Below are positions 29,087 to 38,544 of a stretch of 64,000 nucleotides of DNA, in pieces. This DNA is from Afipia sp. (lineage in GTDB: Bacteria > Pseudomonadota > Alphaproteobacteria > Rhizobiales > Xanthobacteraceae). The DNA lies in assembly GCA_030652315.1 (NCBI GenBank), contig JAUSAX010000013.1, positions 62,001 to 126,000 of the forward strand, in the 5' to 3' direction. A program made the translations under genes and the position numbers. The first letter of the stretch is position 1, and each line of letters begins with the position of its first letter. The notes beneath the pieces are model-generated. The model was not told the origin of the DNA and did not search any database. It was given only the letters and a program-made list of their open reading frames with translations.

Positions 29087-30313
29087 TCAGAGCGATGCTG
29101 TGGGCGATTGCGAATGTAAGTTCACGCGGCCCAGAGCGTCTCTAACATGGCTCAACAGCGGGCCGTCGCCGCAAGCGATTTCAGTTCTCTCCTGGTGATC
29201 CGGCGCAAGGAAAACCTTCGTATTGTACGCCTGCGGATCGACATCGGATGCCCGCACCACTGAAAATTCGCCGAGATTTTGGTTCCAGGCCTGTGCAATG
29301 GCATATACCCGGCAGCGGCTACATGCCTCGTCTGCAACGAAGGTGACATAAACGCTGTTTCGTAAAGCACCGGCCACCTGAACAATGTGGGACCACGTTC
29401 GATTGCGACCGATGAGTCCGGGCCCTCGCAGGAAAAGATTTCGTGCCGGATCTGGCGCGTTACCCTGTGCCGACCAGTGAATCGGCTCAAAATGCGGAAG
29501 CGCAGAAGAGCCGAATACGCGGCCTGCGATGTACTCACCCCATCGTTCGATGAACTTGCGGTGATTGCGATGAATGATGGCTGTCCGGCGAGGGCTGCTC
29601 CAGAGTGTCTTCGACGTTGCACTTTCCTTGTGTATGACGGCGGTGCCTGCGCAGTAATAAGTGAACAATCCCATTGCTCGAAGGCGCAGCATCAAATCAA
29701 CATCTTCAAAGTATCCGGGATCGAACAACGGATCGAAGCCGCCTGCCTCCAGGAAAGTGTCACGGCGCAGCAATAAGCATGCGGCGGAGCAGTAATCGAC
29801 GATATGCAATCCTGGGTCGGACAAAATATTGGCCGGGGCCCGGGCCAGGCCGTGGCGAACTGTCCAGCCATCCGGGCGAACATACCCTCCGGCCTCCTGT
29901 AGCCGGCCATCAGGGAATCTAAGTTCTGCACCTACGGCCCCGGCGCGATGCGCGGTCTCCAGCGCGTGCAGGAGCGGTCCAATGTATCCGGGTGTTACCA
30001 CGACGTCGTTGTTCAGGAGCAGAACAAGCTGCCCGCGCGCGGCCTCAACTCCAATGTTGTTGGCTTCTCCAAAATAAAGATTCTGATTGAGCTCGATCAG
30101 CCGGGCGTTATGAAGATGGCAGGCGCGGTGAACAATCGATTTTTCATCGGGATTGCTACCATTGTCGACGACGACAATCTCGTACTCGACCCCAAGAGTA
30201 TGGGCCCGGATGCTCGCAAGGCATTCCTGCGTCATCCTCCCGAGATTCCAGTTCAACACGACAATCGAAAGGTAGGGCGGATTTTCGGTATTTTCGTTCA
30301 TCGCAATATTCAT
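29087..30313 (-). CDS. GT2 glycosyltransferase with a C-terminal extension
   Basis: A 408-residue protein. Residues about 15-265 form a GT-A family 2 domain of the rhamnosyltransferase type: SIVVLNWN, VVVDNGSNPDE, FGEANNIGVEAARGQLVLLL-NND (metal-binding triad at about 101-103), DYCSAACLLLRRDTF and YFEDVDLMLRLRAMG. Residues about 285-408 are extra; VTFVADEACSRCRVYAIAQAW resembles the beginning of a GT-B domain that then stops. I chose ATG 30313, whose ATGA overlaps the stop of a 100-codon upstream frame. Rhamnose addition is a guess from the nearby rfb genes. Confidence 0.8.
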   Translation of the reverse strand: MNIAMNENTENPPYLSIVVLNWNLGRMTQECLASIRAHTLGVEYEIVVVDNGSNPDEKSIVHRACHLHNARLIELNQNLYFGEANNIGVEAARGQLVLLLNNDVVVTPGYIGPLLHALETAHRAGAVGAELRFPDGRLQEAGGYVRPDGWTVRHGLARAPANILSDPGLHIVDYCSAACLLLRRDTFLEAGGFDPLFDPGYFEDVDLMLRLRAMGLFTYYCAGTAVIHKESATSKTLWSSPRRTAIIHRNHRKFIERWGEYIAGRVFGSSALPHFEPIHWSAQGNAPDPARNLFLRGPGLIGRNRTWSHIVQVAGALRNSVYVTFVADEACSRCRVYAIAQAWNQNLGEFSVVRASDVDPQAYNTKVFLAPDHQERTEIACGDGPLLSHVRDALGRVNLHSQSPTASL

Positions 30314-30612
30314 GCGTGATTGCAATCGCGCGATCGACGCCACCTCCATTTGTCGGCAACCTGCCGATATCGATGGACAATTCGCCAACTTAGAGAGGAC
30401 GTCGAATCATGCAGAAGGGCTGTCGCAAGATTCATCCTCGCTTCGAGCTCCGCATTGCGGTCCTTTAGCGCGGCAATTTCTTCTCGCTGATCCATTGGAT
30501 GTCCGCCTTCTTCCGGGACGTGACCCTTATCGAACGGGCCTAGATAGTACGATTTTTCAGACCAATCGTAATCCAGTGAATTGGAACTTCCACAGGCAGC
30601 AAGACCGTACAC
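30310..30612 (-). CDS. Small coiled-coil ORF coupled to the GT2 gene
   Basis: A frame of up to 100 residues (GTG 30612) ends in an ATGA overlap with the GT2 start, which is typical of translational coupling. Its second half is a predicted coiled coil (MDQREEIAALKDRNAELEAR) followed by SSLSWRIVHRYRQV, which resembles the tail of many glycan-cluster glycosyltransferases. A shorter start at Met, position 30495, is also possible. It may be a real small partner or the 3' remnant of a lost transferase; the upstream frame is closed by a stop nearby. Confidence 0.4.
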   Translation of the reverse strand: MYGLAACGSSNSLDYDWSEKSYYLGPFDKGHVPEEGGHPMDQREEIAALKDRNAELEARMNLATALLHDSTSSLSWRIVHRYRQVADKWRWRRSRDCNHA

Positions 30613-31100
30613 CGGACCGAGTATCGGGGAAGCGGTTGCCGAACCACCCGTTCCATCTCGAATGGCCAGGGGTCCGTTACCTCACCGGATTCCTGAACTG
30701 CGAAGCATTTCGCGCCATTTTGGCCGCGGGACAGACCCCATGATCCGGCGCGCGAGGTATATCCAAGATTTCCATAGATGCACCAACCTGGAGTTCGCGG
30801 CTAGTGCAAAAGGCGATGGAGAGTTCCGGGAAGGTGAATTGAATCAACATTGAATGAAATTGGCGAAGGCTTCAGAACCAAGCGGTTGTTGCATTTCTCT
30901 TGATCCAGCTACCGGGTAAGACCGGTACCCGAAGAGGGTTCATTCGATCCGATCAACGCCGCCCCATCGAAGACGTTGATTTCGGCGATCAATACGCCGT
31001 TCAAATTCATCCTCATTCGGGGCCGATGAAGGGAACCGATCCCATTCGTCCGAAGTTAGCGACCCGGGTTTCTGCGTCGTTGTGGCGGGGAGTTGTCATA
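30613..31100. other. Intergenic stretch, no supported gene
   Basis: About 490 bases with no frame I can support on either strand. The promoters of the minus-strand GT2 run and the plus-strand exported-protein gene should lie here. I see no repeat or strong hairpin. A decayed transferase gene related to the small ORF at its left edge is possible. Confidence 0.4.
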
Positions 31101-31610
31101 ATGCGAGGTGCAATGTTTTCGTTTGAATCAATCGGCCGACGTACGGCGATGGCTTCTCTTTTTTGGTTGTCATTGACCTTCGTTGGAGCGCAGGCGCAGT
31201 CGGCGCATCCGTTCGCCGGGATGGCGGGCGTCTGGTCAGGCAAAGGGACAATCTCGTTCGAGAGCGGTGCGCGTGAGGCTATCCGTTGCCGCGCAACCTA
31301 TGCTGTCCGCGAGGATGGTAATGCTCTTCAGCAAACCCTGCGCTGCGCAAGCGACAGCTACAAGATCGAGCTGACCAGCAACGTCGTTGCCAACGGAGGC
31401 AAATTGTCCGGGAGCTGGAGTGAATCAACGCGGAATGTTAGCGGTGACGTTCAGGGCACAACGGCGGGTGGCCGGTTTCAGGTCGTCGTGAGCGCCGGGA
31501 CGTTTTCAGCGGATCTCGTAGCAACCACAAAGGGAAGTTCCCAGTCGGTTGTGATCCGCTCATCAGGAAGCGAATTCAAGGGCGCCAACATCACGCTGAC
31601 GCGGACCTGA
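31101..31610 (+). CDS. Exported protein, beta-rich
   Basis: A 169-residue protein with an N-terminal signal peptide (TAMASLFWLSLTFVGAQA, cleavage near AQAQ-SAHP). The mature part starts FAGMAGVWSGKGTISF and is rich in short strands with Gly/Ser/Thr: ALQQTLRCASDSYKIEL, GGKLSGSWSESTRN, GRFQVVVSAGTFSADL. It probably folds as a lipocalin-like or small beta-barrel domain in the periplasm; I do not recognise the family. Cys residues in RCRA and LRCAS could form a disulfide. It converges on the O-antigen ligase-like gene 7 bases away. Confidence 0.65.
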   Translation: MRGAMFSFESIGRRTAMASLFWLSLTFVGAQAQSAHPFAGMAGVWSGKGTISFESGAREAIRCRATYAVREDGNALQQTLRCASDSYKIELTSNVVANGGKLSGSWSESTRNVSGDVQGTTAGGRFQVVVSAGTFSADLVATTKGSSQSVVIRSSGSEFKGANITLTRT

Positions 31611-31616
31611 TTCAAA

Positions 31617-32933
31617 TCACGAATGATTCAGATTAGCAGCGGCAGACTCTCCCTGAGAGTTTGCCGCTCTCTTTATTGTCCCTGCAGCGATGCCGACTGC
31701 CAGCACATAAAGCCAGCCTTGATAGAAATCGCTGAGATGCGAGTTGAAAAGCGAGCTGAGGATATTCTGTACGACTGCTACCAGTCCGATCCATGCGACC
31801 ACGCTGTTGCCGCGAAACGTCATCAGATGAACGATCCACATCGCATAGAGAGCCAGTCCTCCGACGAGCCCCCACTGGATGACAAATAACAGCGTCTGAT
31901 TATGCGGGTTTCCGATGATGCCCGTGGGCAGGCTGGTCTGGCCGCCTGCGTCGCGCACGAACAGGGGTTTCGCTGAACCGGTGCCATGACCGATGATCGG
32001 AGCGGCCTTGAAGAACTCGATCGATTTATTCCAAAGCTCAAGTCTTTGACCCACGGACGTCGGTCCTTGGTCCGTTTTTGGCGTCCGGTATTCGGTGAAC
32101 GCGGCGGAGACCTTATGCCGCAGGTTTGGAGAAATTGCCCAGAGCCCGGAGAGGACAGCGAGAAGGACTGGTAATGCGATCCAGAATTTCCTGCGGTCAA
32201 GATAGCGGTACGCAAACAGGGCCGCGAGGATAGGTGAATACACCAGCGCGGTTCGCGAGACGTTGACGAAAGCGAGATTTGCCAGCAGCGCGATGGCGAT
32301 GAGCGCGGCTGAAGCGGCGATTGCCCGCTGGTGTCTCCGTAAACTTTCCGCAGCCACGGCAGCGAGCGCGAATGCGCAGAACACGAAGCCCTGACTTTGG
32401 TCGATGTAGTTTTTCACCGGCACGCCCGGCTGATCGACCTTGTAGTGGATCGACAGACCCGGCCAAAACAGGACGACCCACGAGTACAGCATCAGAACCG
32501 TGCAAGATGCGACAAAGGCGTAGAAGACGTATCGACCGCGATCGGATTGGCTGAAGCAGTAGATCAATATCGGAATGCCGAGAAGTTTTCCCATCGGCGT
32601 CAGGCCGCGCAGCCTTTCCGGCCAGGAAATTTCCACCGCCCAAAGAACACCCAGCAAGGCAACAAGGCATAGAATCAGGGTTGCCATGCTTGCGGGGTGC
32701 TTCAGCGAACGAAAGAAGGCTGATGGTTTTACTATCGTCAGAAAGCCTATCAAAAAGGCCAGCCCGCACGATGAAGCCACAGATGTTGACCATGGCAAGG
32801 CCGCCGCAGCTATAATTGCGAAATTCTCGGTGCCTTTTTGCCGAGCAGCCTGCGCGAGCGGTCGATTCGGCCCGATCCATACGAACAGGCCGAGCCAGAC
32901 GTCCGTCAGTTCTCGCTTGATTGCGGCGTACAT
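31617..32933 (-). CDS. O-antigen ligase/polymerase (Wzy/WaaL) family protein
   Basis: A 438-residue polytopic membrane protein (about 10-12 segments). The O-antigen ligase domain is shown by FVNVSRTALVYSPILAALFA, then a periplasmic loop with LELWNKSIEFFKAAPIIGHG and TSLPTGIIGNPHNQTLLFVI, the family's conserved 'GxGxG...NxHNxxL' region. It either polymerises repeat units or ligates O-polysaccharide to lipid A-core. With the wzm/wzt genes nearby, a ligase (WaaL) role is the more likely. Divergent from the LptF/G-like gene. Confidence 0.78.
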   Translation of the reverse strand: MYAAIKRELTDVWLGLFVWIGPNRPLAQAARQKGTENFAIIAAAALPWSTSVASSCGLAFLIGFLTIVKPSAFFRSLKHPASMATLILCLVALLGVLWAVEISWPERLRGLTPMGKLLGIPILIYCFSQSDRGRYVFYAFVASCTVLMLYSWVVLFWPGLSIHYKVDQPGVPVKNYIDQSQGFVFCAFALAAVAAESLRRHQRAIAASAALIAIALLANLAFVNVSRTALVYSPILAALFAYRYLDRRKFWIALPVLLAVLSGLWAISPNLRHKVSAAFTEYRTPKTDQGPTSVGQRLELWNKSIEFFKAAPIIGHGTGSAKPLFVRDAGGQTSLPTGIIGNPHNQTLLFVIQWGLVGGLALYAMWIVHLMTFRGNSVVAWIGLVAVVQNILSSLFNSHLSDFYQGWLYVLAVGIAAGTIKRAANSQGESAAANLNHS

Positions 32934-33054
32934 TACCCCTCGATACAGCTATTTTTTAGGTGCGAATGATGCGAAATATGCGATATAGCTCAAGATGATA
33001 ACTCATGTGTGGCGGTCATAGCCGTCCTCGAATCGGACTGTACCCGGAAGCTGA

Positions 33055-34209
33055 ATGAGCGCAATCGACGGCTATATCGTGCGAACGACGTTGCTGGCGT
33101 TCTTGTTGATTGTCGTCTCATTGACGGGGGTCATATGGATCACGCAAGCGCTGCGCGGCATCGATTTGATGACAGGGCAGGGCCAGTCGATACTGGTGTT
33201 TCTCGGCGTGACGGGATTGGCCATACCGCTGCTGGCGATGATCATTTCGCCGATCGCGCTGCTTATTGCAGTGATGCACACCCTCAACAGGCTTGCGACC
33301 GACTCTGAAATCATCGTGATGAACGCCGCAGGGCTGTCGCCCGGCAGGCTTCTCCGTCCGTTTCTGTTTGCGACATGCGTGGTCAGCCTGCTCGTCGCGT
33401 TTCTTTCGCTTTATCTGGCGCCTGAATGCATGCGCGCTTTGCGGCGATGGCAGACCGAGATCGGCGCCGACGTCCTCACCAATATCCTCCGGCCGGGTGA
33501 ATTCCAGAAGCTCGGCCCGTTGACGATCCGCATCCAAGGCCGGCAACCCGGCGGGCTTCTCGTCGGGATTTTCATCGATGACCAGCGCAATCCATCGGAA
33601 CGGATCGATATTCTCGCGGACCGCGGCACGGTTCAGAAGAATGAACGGGGCTCGTTTCTCATTCTGCAGGACGGCAATCTCCAGCGTTTCGAAGCCGGCA
33701 AGCGCGAGCCGGCCCTTGTTGCATTCGCCAGCTACGCGTTCGATTTGTCCCAGTTCTCGAACGCCGTCCAGAGCGTGACGTATGGACCTCGCGAGAGGTC
33801 GATCGGTGACCTGATCTCTCCGCCGCCCGATGATCCTGTCTTCAAGCGGGTTCCGGGAGAGTTTCGGGCTGAGTTGCACGACCGGATTTTCGCGCCGATC
33901 TATCCCTTCGCCTTCATCTTGATGGCATTTGCCATTCTCGGCGCCCCTCGCACCACGCGGCAGAACCGCAACTTTGCCATCGGGGTTCTTGTGGTCGGCA
34001 TTCTCGTTCTGCGTATCGCAGGCTTCGGCCTTTCGACCATGTCAACGTCGCAGCCTGCCGCTGTATTCGTTCAGTACTTCATGCTGGCGGCGGTCAGCGC
34101 AGGCAGCGTCTGGATGATCATGCGCGGTGTGATCATAGACGCGCCCGCAAACCTGTTGGGATGGATCAATGGTCTGCTCAGTCGCGGCGTGTCGCTCAGG
34201 CCGCGGTAA
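33055..34209 (+). CDS. LptF/LptG-family permease
   Basis: A 384-residue YjgP/YjgQ-type inner-membrane protein. The N-terminal MSAIDGYIVRTTLLAFLLIV and SEIIVMNAAGLSPGRLLRPFL match the LptF/LptG transmembrane signature, followed by a periplasmic beta-jellyroll (about 110-260) and C-terminal spans (YPFAFILMAFAILGAPRTTRQNRNF). LptF and LptG form the LPS-extracting ABC transporter with LptB. Here only one such gene is present, between an O-antigen ligase-like gene and gmd, so it may be an extra paralogue rather than the essential pair. Confidence 0.85.
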   Translation: MSAIDGYIVRTTLLAFLLIVVSLTGVIWITQALRGIDLMTGQGQSILVFLGVTGLAIPLLAMIISPIALLIAVMHTLNRLATDSEIIVMNAAGLSPGRLLRPFLFATCVVSLLVAFLSLYLAPECMRALRRWQTEIGADVLTNILRPGEFQKLGPLTIRIQGRQPGGLLVGIFIDDQRNPSERIDILADRGTVQKNERGSFLILQDGNLQRFEAGKREPALVAFASYAFDLSQFSNAVQSVTYGPRERSIGDLISPPPDDPVFKRVPGEFRAELHDRIFAPIYPFAFILMAFAILGAPRTTRQNRNFAIGVLVVGILVLRIAGFGLSTMSTSQPAAVFVQYFMLAAVSAGSVWMIMRGVIIDAPANLLGWINGLLSRGVSLRPR

Positions 34210-34301
34210 TGGGGCAGGCAGCCAAGTCAGTATAATTTAGCTCCCGATAATGTCATGATGAACAAATGGCGCCTCGGCGAAAATGAAGGTCGACATATTA
34301 A

Positions 34302-35390
34302 ATGAAGAAAACCGCGCTCATTACAGGGATCACCGGCCAGGACGGCGCATATCTTGCGGAGCTGTTGCTATCCAAGGGATATTCTGTCCACGGGATCAAA
34401 CGGCGTACATCGCTTTTCAACACTGACCGCATTGACCACCTCTATCACGATCCGCATGACAAGGGTTATGATCTGACGCTTCATCACGGCGATCTGACTG
34501 ACTCGTCGAGCCTCATTCGCATCGTGCAGGAAGTCCAGCCGGACGAGATTTACAATCTCGCCGCGCAGAGCCATGTCGCGGTGTCGTTCGAAGAGCCTGA
34601 GTACACCGCCAATTCGGATGCGCTTGGTCCGCTGCGGATTCTTGAAGCGATTCGCATTCTTGGACTTGAGAAGAAGACTCGATTTTATCAGGCCTCGACT
34701 TCCGAACTGTACGGACTCGTTCAAGAGACCCCTCAGAAAGAAACGACGCCTTTTTACCCTCGATCGCCTTATGCCGTCGCCAAGCTGTATGCGTACTGGA
34801 TCACCGTGAATTACCGCGAGGCGTACGGCCTGTTCGCCTGCAACGGGATTCTTTTCAATCATGAATCGCCAATCCGCGGCGAGACCTTCGTCACCCGAAA
34901 AATTACGCGCGCGTTGGCTCGCATCAAGCTCGGTCTTCAGGAGAAAGTTTATCTCGGCAACCTGAATGCGCTTCGCGATTGGGGGCACGCGCGTGACTAT
35001 GTCGAGATGCAGTGGCGGATGTTGCAGCAGGATGTAGCGGAGGATTATGTCATCGCGACCGGCGAACAGCACTCGGTCCGCGAGTTTCTGGAAGTCGCTG
35101 CAAGGGAGGTCGATATCGTCATTCGTTGGGAGGGCGAAGGCGTTGACGAAAAGGGGTACGATGCTTCCACTGGACGATGTATCGTCGAAGTCGATCCTCG
35201 ATACTTCCGGCCCGCGGAGGTGGAGACGCTTTTGGGCGATCCGACAAAGGCATACCAGAAACTCGGGTGGTCACCGACGACATCTTTCGTCGAACTGGTC
35301 ACCGAGATGATGCGAGAGGACTTGAAGGCTGCGCAACGTGACGAACTCGTGAAGCAGCATGGCTTTAAGCATTTCAATTATAATGAATGA
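34302..35390 (+). CDS. gmd: GDP-mannose 4,6-dehydratase
   Basis: Gmd converts GDP-mannose to GDP-4-keto-6-deoxymannose, the branch point for GDP-fucose, GDP-rhamnose and GDP-perosamine. The 362-residue protein has [18 protein letters not shown], the RRTS dinucleotide-binding motif (34-37), QASTSELYG (130-138) with the catalytic Thr, and Tyr157-x3-Lys161. FNHESP and [18 protein letters not shown] are diagnostic. It is the first of two tandem genes of the same family, 65 bases apart. Confidence 0.96.
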   Translation: MKKTALITGITGQDGAYLAELLLSKGYSVHGIKRRTSLFNTDRIDHLYHDPHDKGYDLTLHHGDLTDSSSLIRIVQEVQPDEIYNLAAQSHVAVSFEEPEYTANSDALGPLRILEAIRILGLEKKTRFYQASTSELYGLVQETPQKETTPFYPRSPYAVAKLYAYWITVNYREAYGLFACNGILFNHESPIRGETFVTRKITRALARIKLGLQEKVYLGNLNALRDWGHARDYVEMQWRMLQQDVAEDYVIATGEQHSVREFLEVAAREVDIVIRWEGEGVDEKGYDASTGRCIVEVDPRYFRPAEVETLLGDPTKAYQKLGWSPTTSFVELVTEMMREDLKAAQRDELVKQHGFKHFNYNE

Positions 35391-35500
35391 TTTCTGAAAC
35401 GAGAGACGCCTCGCCAATTTCAGCATAGCAGCGCAACAGTTCTTCAGAATTTTTTGTGTCGGATCGAGGTTGTGCAGCTATAAGTTGTTTGGAATCGAGG

Positions 35501-36550
35501 ATGCTATTGAAGAGTAAGGTTTTAATCACAGGGGCTTCCGGCCAGGACGGCTACTACCTTATCAACCTGCTTCGCCAGCAGGGGTGTGTTGTGCACGCTC
35601 AGTCGCGCCGTCAGACTCATCCAAATGTGCATCAGAACGGGACGTCATGGCACGTTGGTGATCCTGCGGATCACGACTTCCTCGACTCGCTGATCGCGTC
35701 TGTAATGCCGGACGAAATTTACAATCTCGCTGCTGTCTCGCGTCCGATCCAGAGTTGGCGGGCTCCACGGGAGACGGCCGACGTCAATGCGTTTGTCCCG
35801 CAGGATATTTGCGAGCTTCTGCTCAAGCACAAGCCGGACTGCCGTCTATTCCAGGCCTCGTCGTCCGAGATTTTCGGAGATGTGGCCGATCACGCCCAGA
35901 ATGAGCAGACGCTGTGCGCTCCAAAGTCGCCTTATGGCGCCGCGAAGCTCTATGCCCACCGGATCATCGGTGCGTATCGGGCGCAGTATGGATTGCATGT
36001 TTCGACCGGCATTTTGTTCAATCACGAGAGCCCGAAGCGTCCACTTTCATTCGTGTCGCAGAAAATCGCTTATGCCGCCGCCGCCGTGTCGCTCGGCTTG
36101 AACGAGACGCCAGAAGTCGATGAAAGCGGCCGGCCGATATTGCTCGACGGAAAAATGGCCTTGGGTGATTTGAGCGTTCGGCGGGATTTCGGTTTTGCCG
36201 GCGACTATGTGGAAGCAATGCGGTTGATCGTTCAGCATCCTACAGCTGATGATTATGTTATCGGCACAGGTCGGGACCATTCTATTGAGGATTTTTGCCA
36301 CCAGGCATTTAGCTTGGTCGGCCATAAGTGGGAGGACCACGTCGTTGTGGATCCTGGACTTATCCGCAAGATCGACAGCCGCTATACGCGCGCGGACACC
36401 GCCAAAATCCGTTCCGTATTGAACTGGCAGCCAAATGTCGATTTTCAGGCGCTTGTTTCGATGATGGTGAAAGCACAGACTGCATTCATCAAGGATGGTA
36501 TATCGTTGGGTGAAAAGCCGGACGGTGGTTGCCGCAGCGTTGAATCCTGA
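35501..36550 (+). CDS. GDP-mannose-dehydratase-like sugar-nucleotide enzyme
   Basis: A 349-residue Gmd relative. The cofactor motif TGASGQDGYYL, QASSSEIFG, Tyr145-x3-Lys149 (SPYGAAKLY), FNHESPKRPLSFVSQKI and LGDLSVRRDFGFAGDYVEA are all kept. The RRTS-type loop of true Gmd is changed to AQSRRQTHPNVHQ. It may be a second dehydratase, a 4-reductase (RMD-like) or an epimerase acting on the gmd product. The start is uncertain: ATG 35501 is closely preceded by GAGG, and TTG 35507 has better spacing. Its stop overlaps the next ATG by one base (TGATG). Confidence 0.8.
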   Translation: MLLKSKVLITGASGQDGYYLINLLRQQGCVVHAQSRRQTHPNVHQNGTSWHVGDPADHDFLDSLIASVMPDEIYNLAAVSRPIQSWRAPRETADVNAFVPQDICELLLKHKPDCRLFQASSSEIFGDVADHAQNEQTLCAPKSPYGAAKLYAHRIIGAYRAQYGLHVSTGILFNHESPKRPLSFVSQKIAYAAAAVSLGLNETPEVDESGRPILLDGKMALGDLSVRRDFGFAGDYVEAMRLIVQHPTADDYVIGTGRDHSIEDFCHQAFSLVGHKWEDHVVVDPGLIRKIDSRYTRADTAKIRSVLNWQPNVDFQALVSMMVKAQTAFIKDGISLGEKPDGGCRSVES

Positions 36551-37683
36551 TGCGAATCCTTCATGCCTACAAAGTCTATCTTCCCAATGTCTACGGCGGT
36601 ATCCCGTCTGTTATAGCGATGTTGGCGATGCTCCAGCGACTGGGTTTCAAGACGGACGTTCTTGTCGCTTGTCCGCGCGGCATTGGACGCAAGTATGAAT
36701 TCGAGGGAGTGAATGTCGAAGCGGTCTCGTCCATCGGGACGGTCATGTCTACGCCATTGGCGCCGACTTATCCGTTCAGATTCGTCGAGCGAGCGCGGTC
36801 AACTGATATTGTTGTCCATCACGCGCCCTTTCCGTTGACGGATATCGGGGTTCTGCTGATGCCAAGGGACACGGTCCTGATTGTGCATTGGCATGCGGAG
36901 GTGATCGGTCGGCCGTGGCTGATGCGGATTTTGGCGCCGTTCATTCGGAATTCGCTCAGGCGGGCCGACAAGATTGTCGTTTCCGATCACGTCATCATCG
37001 ACAAATCCCCTTTCCTGAAAGCATTTGCGGAGAAATGCATTGTCGTTCCATACGGGTGCGATGATGTGTACTGGGAAAAATTGAGTCCGGGAGAGCAACA
37101 GGCTGTCGATAACCTGCAAAGGCAATATCCCAGGCTTGTCGTCGCGGTTGGTCGGCTCGTCAGCTATAAGGGTTACGAAGTCTTTCTTCGCGCGATGCAG
37201 GATGTCGATGCAGATGCTGTGATCATCGGCGAGGGGCAGCTTAAGGCCAACCTCATCAAACTTGCGGAAGAACTCGGTGTCCTCGATCGGGTGAAATTCT
37301 TGGGCGTCCTCGAGTCCTACGAGGTCAAGCAATACGTTCACGCAGCCAAGGTGTTTGCGTTTCCGTCCGTTACAGAAGCCGAGGCTTTTGGCATCGTTCA
37401 GCTGGAAGCCATGTCTGCAGGCAAGCCAATCGTGAACACGGCTCTCACAACGGCGGTCCCAAATGTAGCGCGGGACGGCATTGAGGGGCTTACCGTTCCA
37501 CCCGGCCAGCCGGTTGCGCTTGCGGAGGCGCTCCGCCGTCTCCTGGATCAGCCTGGCTACGCGGCTAGTTTGGGCAAGGCCGGGAAAGAGCGCGTCCGCG
37601 CTGAATTCAGCCAGACTCTGTTCCTAAGCCGCATGCAAGAAGTCTATAAGGAAGCCCTTCAACGTCGTTGCGCGACTCGGTGA
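36550..37683 (+). CDS. GT4 glycosyltransferase
   Basis: A 377-residue GT-B family 4 enzyme. N-terminal: RILHAYKVYLPNVYGGIPSV and DIVVHHAPFPLTDIG. C-terminal nucleotide-sugar domain: VVAVGRLVSYKGYEVFLRA, FPSVTEAEAFGIVQLEAMSAG with the E-x7-E motif, and NVARDGIEGLTVPPGQP. It begins on the last base of the Gmd-like stop codon (TGATG), so the three genes 34302-37683 form one transcription unit. It is probably a mannosyl- or rhamnosyltransferase. Confidence 0.88.
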   Translation: MRILHAYKVYLPNVYGGIPSVIAMLAMLQRLGFKTDVLVACPRGIGRKYEFEGVNVEAVSSIGTVMSTPLAPTYPFRFVERARSTDIVVHHAPFPLTDIGVLLMPRDTVLIVHWHAEVIGRPWLMRILAPFIRNSLRRADKIVVSDHVIIDKSPFLKAFAEKCIVVPYGCDDVYWEKLSPGEQQAVDNLQRQYPRLVVAVGRLVSYKGYEVFLRAMQDVDADAVIIGEGQLKANLIKLAEELGVLDRVKFLGVLESYEVKQYVHAAKVFAFPSVTEAEAFGIVQLEAMSAGKPIVNTALTTAVPNVARDGIEGLTVPPGQPVALAEALRRLLDQPGYAASLGKAGKERVRAEFSQTLFLSRMQEVYKEALQRRCATR

Positions 37684-37724
37684 GCAATGGCGGAGTGCAC
37701 GAGGCGCGGGGCGGGTAGGCGTTG

Positions 37725-38540
37725 ATGTTGATGGCCAGGCAAGGGCAGGCGCGCAGTCAGGCGGGAATGGCGTTGCAGGATGCCATTGACGGCCTTTCTT
37801 TGTGGACGCTTTGGGGAAAGCTCGGCTGGAACGATATCCTGCAGCGCTACCGGCGCTCGCTGCTTGGTCCGCTTTGGTTGACGGCAAGCATGGCCATCAT
37901 GGTTGTGTCGCTCGGTATTGTTTATTCAAAGATATTCAAGGCCGAACTGCGCGACTTTATGCCGTTTCTGTGCGCGGGATTGCTGATCTGGGGTTATATC
38001 AGTTCGATTTTGTCTGAAGCCGGCGCGCTATTCACGGGAGTGGAATCCTACATCAAGCAAATTCGACTGCCGTTCTCGGTCTACGTGCTGCGGTTCATGT
38101 GGAGTAGAGTCATTATCTTCGCCCACAATTTTGTAATCTATTTCGGCATCCTCATCTACTTCCAGATATGGCCCGGCAGCATCGCGCTCTACGCGATTCC
38201 AGGATTTATGCTGGTGACTATCAATGGCGCACTGGCGAGCATGTACCTCGGCATGATGTCTGCACGCTTCCGCGATATTCCGCAGGTCATCGCAAGCTTC
38301 ATTCAGATTCTGTTCTTCATTACGCCGATCATGTGGAAACCTGAATTGCTGGGCGATCATGCAGGCCTGATGACATTCAATCCGTTTTTTCATCTTGTCG
38401 AAATTGTCCGCGCTCCTTTGTTGGGACAATTGCCGTCCGCGGAGAACTATTATGCCGTTGCTTTGATTACCGTGTTGAATGCGGCATTCGCGATTGCGTT
38501 CTTCGTCCGTTTTCGCGCTCGCATCTCGTATTGGGTGTAG
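37725..38540 (+). CDS. wzm: ABC-2 polysaccharide export permease (Wzm type)
   Basis: The membrane subunit of an O-polysaccharide ABC exporter, about 271 residues. ILQRYRRSLLGPLWLTASM matches the conserved amphipathic start of Wzm/KpsM proteins. Then come six probable spans, including AELRDFMPFLCAGLLIWGY, and the C-terminal FITPIMWKPELLG and LVEIVRAPLLGQLPS. The start may be ATG 37725 or 37731. It precedes the Wzt-type ATPase by 4 bases. Genes 34302-39321 are all plus strand and may form one operon. Confidence 0.9.
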   Translation: MLMARQGQARSQAGMALQDAIDGLSLWTLWGKLGWNDILQRYRRSLLGPLWLTASMAIMVVSLGIVYSKIFKAELRDFMPFLCAGLLIWGYISSILSEAGALFTGVESYIKQIRLPFSVYVLRFMWSRVIIFAHNFVIYFGILIYFQIWPGSIALYAIPGFMLVTINGALASMYLGMMSARFRDIPQVIASFIQILFFITPIMWKPELLGDHAGLMTFNPFFHLVEIVRAPLLGQLPSAENYYAVALITVLNAAFAIAFFVRFRARISYWV

Positions 38541-38544
38541 GCCG

